64,000 bases of DNA from contig NZ_CP159826.1 of assembly GCF_047729875.1 (NCBI RefSeq), positions 1-64,000 of the forward strand. Reading direction: 5' to 3'. This DNA is from Marimicrobium sp913061115. GTDB taxonomy: Bacteria; Pseudomonadota; Gammaproteobacteria; Pseudomonadales; Halieaceae. Positions 8,015 to 18,104 of this stretch are shown here, one piece after another (positions within the stretch are counted from its first letter, which is position 1; every line of letters begins with the position of its first letter). The notes under the pieces were generated by a model. That model searched no databases. It was not told the origin of the DNA and worked only from the letters and a program-made list of their open reading frames with translations. A program made the translations under genes and the position numbers.

Positions 8015-10093
8015 CTATTTGCTGACCGCTAACAGGGAGATATCAGCTACTTCTAAGAAAAGATCACGCAGGCGCTTTAGTAAGTTAAGGCGGTTGTCAC
8101 GTAACGGGGCATCTTCCACGTTGACCATTACGTCATCGAAAAAAGCATCTACAGGCTCACGCAAGGCGGCCAGACATGACAATGCTTCAGTGTATTCATC
8201 GTGCTCCAAGTGCTTGCGACAGATATTGCTAAGGTCTTCGAGGCAGCCCAAAAGCCTCTTCTCCTGTGGCTCAACAAGTAAGTTAGTGCTCACATCTCCG
8301 AAAGAATGGGCACTATCTAACTTGCCAAGGATATTGGAAACCCGCTTGTTGGCGGCGGCCAGAGCCTGCGCCTGGGGCAACAGTGAAAAGGCGTGTACGG
8401 CCTCTACGCGGCGCTGAATATCCAGCGGGCGGGATAGATTTCGGGCGCTGACAGACTTGAACACTTCGGCAGGAATATTCTCTTCTTCATACCAGGCGCG
8501 AAAGCGTTCGATCATATAGTCAAACACCTGCTCTGCAGTCCGGTCGGCGAGAGTGCTTGCCGGATACTGCGCCACGGCCTGATCCAGGCATTCCATTAAG
8601 TCCAGGTCTAGACGCTTTTCCACTAAAATGCGCAACACCGCTAATGATGCTCTGCGCAGCGCAAAAGGATCTTTGGAGCCCGTGGGCGGCTGTCCAATTC
8701 CGAAAATTCCGACCAGTGTGTCCAGTCGATCTGCGAGCCCCAGAGTGCAGGCAGTTGCTGTTTCAGGAAGACGGTCGCCGGCAAATTTCGGCCAATATTG
8801 TTGCGCCAGAGCCGCAGCAACCTCTCCCTCTTCGCCGTCGTGCAAAGCATAGTAGGATCCGGCAATGCCCTGCATATCGGCAAATTCCAGCACCATATCG
8901 GTCACCAGGTCGGCCTTGCTCAGTTCCGCAGCCCGTTGCGCAAACGCAACTGACGCGCCGACGTCCGGTGCCAGCAAAGCGGCTAGCTGGCTTATGCGCA
9001 CGGTCTTATCCAGCAGGGTGCCCAGCTTTTGTTGAAAGACGATATTGCTCAGGCTTGCGACCCGCTCGGCAAGTGGAGTTTTTTTATCCGTTTCAAAGAA
9101 AAAGGCGGCATCTGACAGCCGAGGACGAATGACCCGCTCATTACCTGCTATGACTTGCTGTGGATCAGAACTTTCAATATTCGCTACGGTGATGAAGTGG
9201 GGCAGAAGCTCACCCTTGCTGTCGACCAGATGAAAATATTTCTGATGCTCTTTCATAGAAGAAATCAGTGCCTCCGGCGGCACTTGCAAATAGCGCTCCT
9301 CGAAGGACCCAGTGAGTGCGACCGGCCATTCCACCAGGCCTGTGACCTCGTCCAGTAAATCTGTCGCGATAACAGCGTTAGCACCCAGGGCGAGGGCCTG
9401 CGCCTCTACCTGCTCACGAATGATCTGTTGGCGCTGCTCAAAAGAGGCGACCACGTTGGCTTTGGCCAGTGCAGACTCGTAATCCTCAGCGTGGTTTAAG
9501 GTAATCAAAGCGCTGCCAAGGAAGCGATGTCCGCGCGTTGTGTTGCCGGTGCTCAGGTTAAAAATTTTACCGTGATCGCAATCCTGGCCCAGCATGGCAA
9601 CCACCCAATGTACCGGTCTGACAAACTCTTCTCGACTCGCGCCCCAGCGCATACGCCGTGCAATAGGCAAGCCCGCAATGCTGCTCTGTATTATAGCGTT
9701 GAGAGCATCCCGCGCAGCTACGCCGGGGACGGTTTTTTGAAGACCCAACCGCGGCCCCTTAGGAGTATCGATAGTCTGCAGTTGCTCTGGCGCTACGCCC
9801 TGTTTTTTAGCGAAACCGCTGCTGGCGTTCGACCAGTTCCCCGCTTCGTCTCGCGCGCGATCTAGCGGAGGCCCCAGAACTTCGACTGTTTTCTCGGGTG
9901 CTTTTAACTGGACGTCAAAAATGAGGACGGCCAAACGGCGCGGAGTGGCGAAACACTGCACTTGGCCATAACGTAACTCGCGTTGCTTCAGGCCGTCTAC
10001 GATGCCGTCCCGAAACGCCAAGCTCAGAGGCTTCAATGTCTTTGGGGGCAATTCTTCTGTGCCCAATTCTACTAGCAGCGTGTCAGTGCTCAT
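8015..10093 (-). CDS. glyS: Glycyl-tRNA synthetase beta subunit
   Basis: This is the beta chain of the bacterial alpha2beta2 glycyl-tRNA synthetase; it supplies tRNA recognition. The 692-residue product begins MSTDTLLVELGTEELPPKTL, the family signature start. Internal landmarks include RMRWGASREEFVRPVHW and FGIGQPPTGSKDPFALRRA. The C-terminal DALR-type anticodon-binding region has NRVSNILGK-like sequence (KRVSNILGK) and VMVNVEDAPLRDNRLNLL. It lies 3 nt downstream of glyQ in the same transcript. Confidence 0.97.
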   Translation of the reverse strand: MSTDTLLVELGTEELPPKTLKPLSLAFRDGIVDGLKQRELRYGQVQCFATPRRLAVLIFDVQLKAPEKTVEVLGPPLDRARDEAGNWSNASSGFAKKQGVAPEQLQTIDTPKGPRLGLQKTVPGVAARDALNAIIQSSIAGLPIARRMRWGASREEFVRPVHWVVAMLGQDCDHGKIFNLSTGNTTRGHRFLGSALITLNHAEDYESALAKANVVASFEQRQQIIREQVEAQALALGANAVIATDLLDEVTGLVEWPVALTGSFEERYLQVPPEALISSMKEHQKYFHLVDSKGELLPHFITVANIESSDPQQVIAGNERVIRPRLSDAAFFFETDKKTPLAERVASLSNIVFQQKLGTLLDKTVRISQLAALLAPDVGASVAFAQRAAELSKADLVTDMVLEFADMQGIAGSYYALHDGEEGEVAAALAQQYWPKFAGDRLPETATACTLGLADRLDTLVGIFGIGQPPTGSKDPFALRRASLAVLRILVEKRLDLDLMECLDQAVAQYPASTLADRTAEQVFDYMIERFRAWYEEENIPAEVFKSVSARNLSRPLDIQRRVEAVHAFSLLPQAQALAAANKRVSNILGKLDSAHSFGDVSTNLLVEPQEKRLLGCLEDLSNICRKHLEHDEYTEALSCLAALREPVDAFFDDVMVNVEDAPLRDNRLNLLKRLRDLFLEVADISLLAVSK

Positions 10094-10096
10094 GCG

Positions 10097-11062
10097 CTAT
10101 TTTGCCTCTGCCTGAATCCGGTCTAGGGCCTCTATACGCAGGGCCTCGGTGGCTAGCGGGAAACCCAGTGCGGCGCGGGTGTTGAAGTAAGCCTTTGCAA
10201 CCGCCCGCGCCAGAGTCCTCACCCGGAGTATAAAGCGCTGGCGCTCGGTAACAGAAATAGCGTGCCGAGCATCGAGCAGGTTAAAGACGTGGGACGCTTT
10301 CATTACCATTTCATAGGCAGGTAGAGACAGGTCTTTTTCAACCAGTCGCATGGCCTCGTGCTCGCAGTGATCGAAGCTGGCGAACAGGTGTTTGATGTCA
10401 GCCTCTTCGAAGTTATAGCGGGACATTTCCACCTCGTTCTGGTGGAACACATCGCCATAGGTCACCTTGCCCGCAGGCCCATCAGACCACACCAAATCGT
10501 AAATGCTGTCTACGCCTTGCAGGTACATCGCAATACGCTCGATGCCGTAAGTAATTTCGCCGGTGACCGGATAGCACTCAAGACCACCCGCTTGCTGAAA
10601 GTAGGTGAACTGCGTCACTTCCATGCCGTTCAACCAGACCTCCCAGCCTAAGCCCCATGCCCCGAGGGTGGGGGATTCCCAATTGTCTTCAACAAAGCGC
10701 ACGTCGTGAATGGAGGTATCAACGCCCAATGTCGTCAAAGACTGGAGATACAAATCTTGAAAGTTCTTTGGGGAGGGCTTCATGATGACTTGGAACTGGT
10801 AGTACTGCTGGAGGCGGTTAGGGTTCTCTCCGTAACGCCCGTCCGTCGGACGGCGGCAGGGCTGAACGTAGGCAGCGCTCCAGCTTTCAGGCCCTATTGC
10901 GCGCAGGAAGGTCGCTGGGTGAAATGTCCCTGCACCGACTTCCATATCCAGCGGCTGCAGTACCACGCAGCCCTGCTCTGCCCAGAACTGTTGAAGCTTG
11001 AAGATCAGCTGCTGAAATGTAAGAGTTTCGCTTTTGGTTTGTGCCACCGGTTCGCTCATCAT
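10097..11062 (-). CDS. glyQ: Glycyl-tRNA synthetase alpha subunit
   Basis: The catalytic alpha chain activates glycine and charges tRNA-Gly. The 321 residues include the class II motifs GCVVLQPLDMEVGAGTFHP, AAYVQPCRRPTDGRYGENPN and GWEVWLNGMEVTQFTYFQQ. It is followed after 3 nt by glyS. The ATG at 11062 is followed by a second ATG; starting at either would change one residue. The divergent djlA-like gene begins about 190 nt away, so the two share a promoter region. Confidence 0.97.
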   Translation of the reverse strand: MMSEPVAQTKSETLTFQQLIFKLQQFWAEQGCVVLQPLDMEVGAGTFHPATFLRAIGPESWSAAYVQPCRRPTDGRYGENPNRLQQYYQFQVIMKPSPKNFQDLYLQSLTTLGVDTSIHDVRFVEDNWESPTLGAWGLGWEVWLNGMEVTQFTYFQQAGGLECYPVTGEITYGIERIAMYLQGVDSIYDLVWSDGPAGKVTYGDVFHQNEVEMSRYNFEEADIKHLFASFDHCEHEAMRLVEKDLSLPAYEMVMKASHVFNLLDARHAISVTERQRFILRVRTLARAVAKAYFNTRAALGFPLATEALRIEALDRIQAEAK

Positions 11063-11252
11063 GTCGCTGCAAAAAGCTGGCTATTATACAGCCTCTTTTA
11101 GCGTCATAATACGCGCTTTCCCCGAAAGTAAAATTCTTCTGTAAATTTACGGCGTTTTATACTGATCTGGGTGGCCCTGCGTTCCGGCACCGTGCTTTTG
11201 CAGGGTTGGTGTAAACGACAGATTGGAATGTGGCTCAAGGTTGAGGAGGCGT

Positions 11253-12044
11253 ATGTTTTTTGGAAAGATCATTGGTGGATTAATCGGGTACTCGGTCTGG
11301 CACATGCCCGGCCTTATCTTGGGTGTATTGGTAGGCCATACTTTTGACAGGGGTCTGCATAACGCGCTTCGTTTCGGTTCGCCGGAGAATGTCGAGCGTG
11401 TGAAAAATAGCTTTTTCGAGACGACTTTCCTACTAGCGGGCTATTTGGCGAAGGTAGATGGTCATGTTTCTCGCTCAGAAATAGACCATACCGAGAGCTT
11501 CATTGCCCAGATGGGCTTGAGCGGCGATCAGCGCGAACGGGCCATTGACCTATTTCGACAGGGGTCCGTCGTCGGTTTTGAAATTGAACCGGTGGTCGCC
11601 GCGTTTTTGAAGACCTGTGGCCCTCGACGGCAACTGCAACAGACCTTGTTGTTGTTCCTGATCTCTCTGGCGCAGGTGGATAAGGGTATCGAACCATCTG
11701 AACACGCGGCGCTAATGCGCATTGCCGGCCTGATGGGCTTGAGCGCTGCACAATTGGAACTGATGTTGCGCATGGCGCGCGCGCAAGAGCACTTCCACCA
11801 AGGCGGTTCTGCGGCCCGCTCAGAACATAGTTTAGAAGACGCCTACTCGGCGCTGGGTGTTGACAGGACTATCGGCGACAAGGAATTGAAGCGCGCCTAT
11901 CGCAAACTGATGAGCCAAAATCATCCAGACAAACTGATCGCAAAAGGTGTTCCTGAAGACATGATAAAACTGGCAACGGCACGCGCGCAGGAGATTCAGG
12001 CAGCGTATGAAATGATCAAGAAAACGCGACCGGATATACGCTGA
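11253..12044 (+). CDS. djlA: DnaJ-like membrane co-chaperone (DjlA type)
   Basis: DjlA-type proteins are inner-membrane J-proteins that stimulate DnaK. The 263-residue product starts MFFGKIIGGLIGYSVWHMPGLILGVLVGHTFD, the glycine-rich membrane anchor seen in E. coli DjlA. A central TerB-like helical domain follows, with FLAGYLAKVDGHVSRSEI. A C-terminal J domain (about 192-263) has YSALGVDRTIGDKELKRAYR and the essential HPD tripeptide (NHPDKL). I start at the ATG at 11253 because AGGAGG lies just upstream; the frame stays open to a TTG at 11223. Confidence 0.92.
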   Translation: MFFGKIIGGLIGYSVWHMPGLILGVLVGHTFDRGLHNALRFGSPENVERVKNSFFETTFLLAGYLAKVDGHVSRSEIDHTESFIAQMGLSGDQRERAIDLFRQGSVVGFEIEPVVAAFLKTCGPRRQLQQTLLLFLISLAQVDKGIEPSEHAALMRIAGLMGLSAAQLELMLRMARAQEHFHQGGSAARSEHSLEDAYSALGVDRTIGDKELKRAYRKLMSQNHPDKLIAKGVPEDMIKLATARAQEIQAAYEMIKKTRPDIR

Positions 12045-12073
12045 GCCTAAACGAAACCAGTCAATCGCGAAGG

Positions 12074-13522
12074 CTAGGTGCGCCAGAATGCCGGGGTAAA
12101 TAACACCAGCAGCGTAAAGATCTCTAGACGCCCGAGCAGCATGGCAAAGCACATGATCCCCTTGGCCGTTTCACTGATGTCGCTGAACCCATTCGCGACG
12201 CCGGCGATGCCTATCCCCAGGTTGTTAAGCGCTGCCGCGACCGATGAGAAGGCGGTTATGAAGTCCATTCCCGTTAGCATTAGCATGAGTAATAAAATGA
12301 TATACGACGATGTATAGACGGCAAAAAAGCTCCACACGGCACTGACCACCGTCGCTTCTACTCGGCGCCCTCCGACTTTTAGTGGAATCACCGCCTGGGG
12401 GTGCACCAGTTGCTTAAGTTCTCGCAGCCCTTGTTTATAAATTAGCATGACACGCATGGCCTTAATGCCGCCCGTTGTTGAGCCAACGCAACCGCCCATG
12501 CAAGAGAAAAAGATCGCCATAATTGGCAGGGCTATAGGCCAAACAGAAAGATTGCCAGTGGAGAATCCCGTCGTGGTGATAATAGACAGGACCTGAAATA
12601 CACCGTGAAGAATACTGTCTTTATGCCCGTGTATATCCCAGATGATCAGGCAGTAAATAGTAATCAGCATGCATGCCAACACCGCCGCAGTATAGAAGCG
12701 CGTCTCCGAATCTTTACGGTACGATGCGACTGATCCCCGCCGCCAAGCCATGAAGTGCAAGCCGAAATTAATACTCGAAATAAACATAAATACCGAAGCA
12801 ACAATGAGGACAGCATCACTTTTGAAGAAACCAAGGCTCTCATCGTGAGTTGAAAATCCCGCTAGAGATACCGTAGAAAAAGAGTGGGCGATAGCATCAA
12901 AGGCCGACATGCCGACGGCGTAATAGGCGATGGCACAGGCGATGGTGAGAAGTAAATAGACGCTAAATAGAGCCTTGGCTGTCTCGGTGATTCTGGGCGT
13001 CAGTTTGCTGTCCTTAGACGGTCCAGGTGTCTCGGCTCGGTACAGCTGCATTCCGCCCACGCCCAGCATTGGCAGTATTGCCACAGCGACCACGATAATG
13101 CCGATGCCGCCTAGCCACTGGAGTAGCTGACGGTAGATGAGAATAGAGTGAGGTAGGGTGTCGAGTCCCACAATAACCGTGGCGCCAGTGGCGGTAAGGC
13201 CCGAAAGAGACTCAAATATTGCGCTTACAGGCGTCAAGTCTAGTGTGTCGGCGAGGGCAAAGGGCAGCGCACCGAATAACCCCAGCACTGTCCAGAACAT
13301 TGAGGTGATCAGGAAACCATCACGGATTCGCAATTCATGACTGGCATTACGCAGGGGGAACCACATCAACAGGCCGGAAAAAAAAGTAATGCATATCGCG
13401 GACACAAAGCCCGCAGCACTGCCATCTTTTTCCATTAGTGCAAGCGTCAGAGGCACCAGCTGGATAGAGCTGAACAACATTAGCAGGATGCCGAGAATCC
13501 GAAATGAGACTGAGAAGTGCAT
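12074..13522 (-). CDS. trkH: Trk system potassium transporter, membrane subunit TrkH
   Basis: TrkH is the channel-like potassium-translocating subunit of the Trk system, gated by TrkA. The 482 residues are strongly hydrophobic, with repeated membrane-pore-membrane units. Glycine-containing filter segments are visible as SLSGLTATGATV, SLAGFSTH, TTTGFSTGN and LGIGIAGVANGFSDI. It lies 3 nt downstream of trkA on the same strand, so the two components are probably co-translated. Confidence 0.95.
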   Translation of the reverse strand: MHFSVSFRILGILLMLFSSIQLVPLTLALMEKDGSAAGFVSAICITFFSGLLMWFPLRNASHELRIRDGFLITSMFWTVLGLFGALPFALADTLDLTPVSAIFESLSGLTATGATVIVGLDTLPHSILIYRQLLQWLGGIGIIVVAVAILPMLGVGGMQLYRAETPGPSKDSKLTPRITETAKALFSVYLLLTIACAIAYYAVGMSAFDAIAHSFSTVSLAGFSTHDESLGFFKSDAVLIVASVFMFISSINFGLHFMAWRRGSVASYRKDSETRFYTAAVLACMLITIYCLIIWDIHGHKDSILHGVFQVLSIITTTGFSTGNLSVWPIALPIMAIFFSCMGGCVGSTTGGIKAMRVMLIYKQGLRELKQLVHPQAVIPLKVGGRRVEATVVSAVWSFFAVYTSSYIILLLMLMLTGMDFITAFSSVAAALNNLGIGIAGVANGFSDISETAKGIMCFAMLLGRLEIFTLLVLFTPAFWRT

Positions 13523-13525
13523 CGT

Positions 13526-14902
13526 CTAGGAAAAAAATCCGAAGCCAACGGCAAACAGTTTTTCGACAGCTCCGATTTGCTTGCGATCGAGCAGGAATAT
13601 GATGACATGGTCATCGGTTTCTACGACGACATGCCTGTGTGCGATAAGAACCTTTTCATCACGCACAATGGCTCCTATGGTCACGCCTTTTGGCAGGGTG
13701 ATGTCGTCCAAGCGCCTGCCGACAACCTTAGAGGAGCGGGGATCACCGTGGGCTGTTACCTCAATAGCCTCTGCCGCCCCGCGCCGTAGCGAGTGAACGT
13801 TGCTGATATCTCCCTTGCGCACATGCGTCAGTAGGCTGCCGATGGTAATTTGTTGTGGTGATATGGCGATATCGATTTCATCACCGACCAGTTCGGCATA
13901 GGCAGCATTAGTGATCAGCGTGATAACCTTCTTAGCGCCCATACGTTTGGCCAGCATCGACATCATAATATTGGCTTCGTCGCTATTCGTGAGGGCGCAA
14001 AATACGTCTGTAGCCTCGATGTTTTCGGAGGCAAGGAGTTGTGGCTCGGAGCCGCTGCCGTGCAGAACGATACAGTGCTTGAGTCGCTCAGACAGCGTTC
14101 GGCAAAGGGCGTAGGACTTCTCGATGAGCTTTACTTGATACTTGTTTTCGAGGTTCTGCGCCAGAGTTGCGCCTATGTTGCCGCCACCGGCGATCATTAC
14201 TCGCTTGTAGGGCTTGTCGACCTTGCGCAACTCAGACATGACCGCTTTGATGTTTTCTTTGGCCGCAATGAAAAAAACATCGTCATCGATTTCTACCACG
14301 GTATCACCCTCAGGGATGATGGCGCGGTCCTGCCGAAAAATTGCAGCGACGCGCGTGTCGACCTTAGGCATATGTCGGCGAATTTCCTTCAGCTCATGAC
14401 CAACAATCGGCCCTCCATGGTAGGCCTTCACGGCAACCAGTTGAACTCGGCCTTTGGCAAAATCGAGCACTTGCAGAGCCCCGGGGTTTTCTATCAGTCT
14501 CTGGATGTTTTGGGTGACCAGCTGTTCTGGACCAATGATGACGTCGACAGGAATATGGTCTCGTGAAAACAACTGTTCCTGGTGAGTCAGATAATTGGGC
14601 GAGCGAACGCGACAAATCTTGGTGGGAGTTTTAAACAGCGTGTGTGCGACTTGGCAAGCCATCATGTTGATCTCGTCGCTATTGGTGACAGCGACAAGCA
14701 TGTCAGCATCTTCAGCGCCTGCCTGGTAAAGCGTATTGGGGTGAGATGCGCCGCCGACCACCGTGCCAATATCGAGGTGATCCGTTAGGGCGCGCAACTT
14801 ATCGGCGTCGGTATCCACGACGATGATGTCATTTTGTTCGTTGGCCAGGTGCTCGGCGAGGGTACCGCCAACTTGGCCAGCCCCGAGAATGATAATCTTC
14901 AT
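13526..14902 (-). CDS. trkA: Trk system potassium transporter, NAD-binding subunit TrkA
   Basis: TrkA is a peripheral cytoplasmic protein that binds NAD(H)/ATP and gates TrkH. The 458 residues contain two RCK modules. The first Rossmann fold starts MKIIILGAGQVGGTLAEHLA and the second has VMIAGGGNIGATLAQNLE near residue 235. Each is followed by an RCK-C domain (FAKGRVQLVAVKAYHGGP; HGDPRSSKVVGRRLDD). It precedes trkH. Upstream on the same strand lie rsmB, fmt and def, the order def-fmt-rsmB-trkA known from E. coli, with trkH added here. Confidence 0.97.
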   Translation of the reverse strand: MKIIILGAGQVGGTLAEHLANEQNDIIVVDTDADKLRALTDHLDIGTVVGGASHPNTLYQAGAEDADMLVAVTNSDEINMMACQVAHTLFKTPTKICRVRSPNYLTHQEQLFSRDHIPVDVIIGPEQLVTQNIQRLIENPGALQVLDFAKGRVQLVAVKAYHGGPIVGHELKEIRRHMPKVDTRVAAIFRQDRAIIPEGDTVVEIDDDVFFIAAKENIKAVMSELRKVDKPYKRVMIAGGGNIGATLAQNLENKYQVKLIEKSYALCRTLSERLKHCIVLHGSGSEPQLLASENIEATDVFCALTNSDEANIMMSMLAKRMGAKKVITLITNAAYAELVGDEIDIAISPQQITIGSLLTHVRKGDISNVHSLRRGAAEAIEVTAHGDPRSSKVVGRRLDDITLPKGVTIGAIVRDEKVLIAHRHVVVETDDHVIIFLLDRKQIGAVEKLFAVGFGFFS

Positions 14903-15006
14903 GGCTCGATGTGTTCTAGTGAATTAAGAGGACTTAAGTGATCTTTCACGATAAAGAAATCGGTCGATGATTGTAAGCACCGGAGAGGCGCAATTATGCA
15001 CAACTA

Positions 15007-16302
15007 TTATCCGACCTTTTTTAGCGTGGCATAGAATAAACCGTCAGTACCGCCGCTTGATGGCAGCAGTTGGCGCCCGCTGGTGACGGACTCGCTGCCC
15101 GCCATCTCAGTGTCAGATAGCGCTGCGTCGGCTTCTTCGGTGAGAAAGCGTTGTATCACTTGGCTGTTCTCTTCGTCTAGGATGGAACAGGTCGCGTACA
15201 GCAATGTGCCACCTGATTTAAGCAGCGGCCACAGGCCCCGCAGAATACACAGTTGCTGATCTGCCAGCGGGGCAATATCGCTTTCTCGGCGCAGCAATTT
15301 CACATCCGGGTGCCGGCGAATGACACCGCTGGCGGAACAGGGAGCATCCACCAGAATACGATCAAAACTTGCGGGCTCCAGCGCAGCAGGAGGGCTTGCA
15401 GCATCGCCGGTGATCAGAGTCGCCTTCAGGTTCAGCCGGTGCAGGTTTTCCGACACTTTTTGCAGGCGTAGTTCGTCGATGTCCATGGCGACAAGCTCGG
15501 CCAGTTCTGGCTGTAACTCCAAGATATGACACGTTTTGCCACCGGGCGCGGCACAGGCATCCAGTACGCGTTCCCCTGCTCCGGCTTGTAGTAGTAAGGC
15601 CGCCATTTGGGCCGCCTCATCCTGTACGCTCACCCTGCCAGCGCTGAACTCTGGCAGATCCCAGACATCTAGTGGCACGGCTAGCTGGATGGCATGCTTA
15701 CTCAGGCAGCCAGCCTCGGCCGCAATGCCATGACCTTTAAGGCTGCCAACATAGTCGTCCCTAGAGGCTTGGCCGCGGTTTACGCGCAGAGTCATTGGAG
15801 GCTGTTGATTGTTGGCATCGATGATTGCGGCTGCGGCAGCAGGCCATTGCGCCAATATTTTTTGGAACAACCAAGCCGGATGGCTGGCGGCTGCGGCCTC
15901 ATCAAGCGCTTGTGTTAATTGCTCGCGTTCGCGTAGATAACGCCTCAATACCGCATTGGTCATGCCCTTTGCCCAATGTTTTTTCAATGCACGGGTGGCA
16001 TCGACGGTGGCTGCGACAGCCGCGTGGTCTGGAACCCGCGTGCTGTCTAATTGGTACAGTCCGCAGAGCAGAAGGCCTTGTACGTCGCGGTCTTTGTCGC
16101 GCAGAGGCTTGTCTAGTAACTGCTTGAGAATAGCCTGTAGTCGAGGGCTCTGGCGTAATGTGCCATAGCTCAACTGTTGCAATAAAGCACGGTCTCGCTC
16201 GCTGACGTCGTTGAGTTTCTCTGGCAGGACCTGGTTCAAGGAGAGCCCCCCAATGACAGCCCCAATAACGCGGGCGGCAGTCGCCCGCACATCCGCGCTC
16301 AT
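15007..16302 (-). CDS. rsmB: 16S rRNA (cytosine-967-C5)-methyltransferase
   Basis: RsmB (Sun/Fmu) methylates C967 of 16S rRNA using S-adenosylmethionine. The 431-residue product has the N-terminal NusB-like helical domain (VRATAARVIGAVIGGLSL; LLLCGLYQLDSTRVPDHAAV). A Rossmann methyltransferase follows, with LDACAAPGGKT, the catalytic PCS segment VDAPCSASGVIRRHPD and LLYATCSILDEEN. Its start overlaps the fmt stop by four bases, indicating translational coupling. Confidence 0.96.
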   Translation of the reverse strand: MSADVRATAARVIGAVIGGLSLNQVLPEKLNDVSERDRALLQQLSYGTLRQSPRLQAILKQLLDKPLRDKDRDVQGLLLCGLYQLDSTRVPDHAAVAATVDATRALKKHWAKGMTNAVLRRYLREREQLTQALDEAAAASHPAWLFQKILAQWPAAAAAIIDANNQQPPMTLRVNRGQASRDDYVGSLKGHGIAAEAGCLSKHAIQLAVPLDVWDLPEFSAGRVSVQDEAAQMAALLLQAGAGERVLDACAAPGGKTCHILELQPELAELVAMDIDELRLQKVSENLHRLNLKATLITGDAASPPAALEPASFDRILVDAPCSASGVIRRHPDVKLLRRESDIAPLADQQLCILRGLWPLLKSGGTLLYATCSILDEENSQVIQRFLTEEADAALSDTEMAGSESVTSGRQLLPSSGGTDGLFYATLKKVG

Positions 16303-17276
16303 GTATCGAGACTCGCGACGGGCAAGGTGAAGTGCTTGCCGGCCGCGAACAACGCCTGATACGCGCTGAGGAGTTGCTTTGCTTCCAGTGGTTTTCCGCC
16401 CTCCAACTGCAGCACCTCGATGGTGAGTTCGCCCTCACCACAACGTACGGTGATACCTTCTTTGTCGGCGCGCAGGATGGCTCCAGGCATTTGCGTAGCG
16501 GCTGTGGACAGCAATGGACTGGCTTGCCAGATTCTGACGCGTTGCCCGTCGAGTTCGCAGTAACACACAGGGAACGGGTTGAACGCCCGAATTTTATGAT
16601 CCAGCACCGAGGCGCTGTGCCTCCAGTCAATTTGTGCTTCGGGTTTGAGAATTTTATACGCGTAATTGGCGTGCTCATCGTCTTGCGGTCGGCTGTGCCG
16701 CTGATGGCTTTCGATAGCGGCTAAAACGTCGCCTAGTAAGGGCGGGCCCAACAGTGCCAGCTCGTCATGCAGGCCGGCAGCGTTGGTCCGGGAGCCTATA
16801 GGGCAGCTGACGCAGGCCAGCATCTCGCCAGTATCCAGGCCGGCATTCATTTGCATAATAGTAATGCCTGTAGTGGCATCACCGGCTTCAATGGCACGTT
16901 GTATTGGTGCCGCACCGCGCCACCGGGGTAGTAGTGAAGCGTGTACGTTGAGACACCCTAGGCGCGGGGTGTCTAGCACGGCCTGAGGCAAAATCAGCCC
17001 GTATGCGACAACGACCATCACATCGGCATTGAATGCGGCCAGCTGTCGTTGCGCCTCCTCGTTTTTCAGTGATGCTGGCTGGCACACGGTTAGGCCAGCG
17101 AGCTCTGCCATTTGCTTTACCGGGCTAGCGTGTAGCTTGCGCCCTCTTCCCGCGGGCCGGTCCGGCTGCGTGTACACGGCAAGAATGTGGTGTTTACTCG
17201 CGATAAGACGCTCTAGATGAGAGGCGGCAAAACCGGGAGTGCCAGCGAAGAGGATGCGCAAAGGGGAGGCTGACAT
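16299..17276 (-). CDS. fmt: Methionyl-tRNA formyltransferase
   Basis: Fmt formylates initiator methionyl-tRNA using 10-formyltetrahydrofolate. The 325-residue product has LRILFAGTPGFAASHLERL at the N-terminus and the formyltransferase signature HASLLPRWRGAAPIQRAI near residue 110. GITIMQMNAGLDTGEML follows, then the C-terminal tRNA-binding domain (IRAFNPFPVCY). It starts 5 nt after def and overlaps rsmB by four bases. Confidence 0.97.
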   Translation of the reverse strand: MSASPLRILFAGTPGFAASHLERLIASKHHILAVYTQPDRPAGRGRKLHASPVKQMAELAGLTVCQPASLKNEEAQRQLAAFNADVMVVVAYGLILPQAVLDTPRLGCLNVHASLLPRWRGAAPIQRAIEAGDATTGITIMQMNAGLDTGEMLACVSCPIGSRTNAAGLHDELALLGPPLLGDVLAAIESHQRHSRPQDDEHANYAYKILKPEAQIDWRHSASVLDHKIRAFNPFPVCYCELDGQRVRIWQASPLLSTAATQMPGAILRADKEGITVRCGEGELTIEVLQLEGGKPLEAKQLLSAYQALFAAGKHFTLPVASLDT

Positions 17277-17281
17277 AGTGT

Positions 17282-17788
17282 TCAGACGCGCTGGCGCTGG
17301 TCTTTTTCCAGCTTCCTACGAATACGTTGTCGTTTCAAGGGCGATAGATAATCGACAAACAACTTTCCGTTCAGGTGGTCAATTTCGTGTTGCAGGCAGA
17401 CTGCTGCGAGGCCTTCCAGTTCGCAGGTGAAAGGTTCGCCGTCACGACCCAGCGCGGTGACAGTCACTTTTTGGGGGCGACTAACCGTTTCATAAAACCC
17501 GGGAACAGACAGGCAGCCTTCGTCATATTCATCCAGCTCGGTGTCCAACACGGACAGCTCAGGGTTGAGAAACACCATTGGTGCTGTTTTATCTTCGGAG
17601 ACATCCATCACCAGCAACCGCTGGTGGATATTCACTTGCGTCGCTGCCAGACCGATACCGGGCGCGGCATACATCGTCTCGAGCATATCGTCGATAAGCT
17701 TGCGAGTGACGCTAGTCACGCGCTCAACGGGAGTGGCCTTTGTGCGGAGGCGAGGGTCGGGGAATTCGAGTATTTCCAGTACTGCCAT
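17282..17788 (-). CDS. def: Peptide deformylase
   Basis: Def removes the N-formyl group from nascent proteins, the step after Fmt and ribosomal initiation. The 168-residue product has all three metal-binding motifs: GIGLAATQV, EGCLSVP and the HEXXH-type QHEIDHLNG. I start at the ATG at 17788 (MAVLEILEFPDPRL), as is usual for the family. The frame runs open to 17941, but those 51 codons have no family resemblance. It is first in the leftward def-fmt-rsmB unit. Confidence 0.96.
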   Translation of the reverse strand: MAVLEILEFPDPRLRTKATPVERVTSVTRKLIDDMLETMYAAPGIGLAATQVNIHQRLLVMDVSEDKTAPMVFLNPELSVLDTELDEYDEGCLSVPGFYETVSRPQKVTVTALGRDGEPFTCELEGLAAVCLQHEIDHLNGKLFVDYLSPLKRQRIRRKLEKDQRQRV

Positions 17789-18104
17789 GAGCTTGAATGT
17801 CCATCTGGTCGTCAGAAGTGGCTTAAATTGGCTGCGTGAATTAATAACATTTGGGCTTGCCAGCTCTAAAACGCGGCAGCAAACTGTTCTTATTATACAG
17901 CTTGTCGTTAAAGGCCGGCTAGCACCGCAGTGCCGCAACATATCATACCTGTGGGTAAAGTCCGCGGAGGCAGATCGCTGTTGCGGTGTATCGCAGGGCT
18001 ACAGTGGCGCAATAACACTGTTGTGCAGACAATGCCGGCGCGATTACAGCGTCGATGATTTCAAATGGGTCAATAATAACTAGGCCAGACAGGGACGCGA
18101 AACA
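17789..18104. promoter_or_regulatory. Divergent promoter region of def and the LysM gene
   Basis: This 316-bp gap separates leftward def from the rightward LysM gene. On the minus strand a TATAAT hexamer (complement of 17892-17897) is a plausible -10 for def, but I see no convincing -35 at the right distance. I see no other gene, strong hairpin or repeat. Confidence 0.35.

Noticed and set aside
15902..16678. 258-codon open frame antisense to rsmB and fmt
   Set aside because: It lies fully opposite two well-supported genes. Its Cys/Arg/Ser-rich composition is typical of shadow frames in GC-rich DNA.
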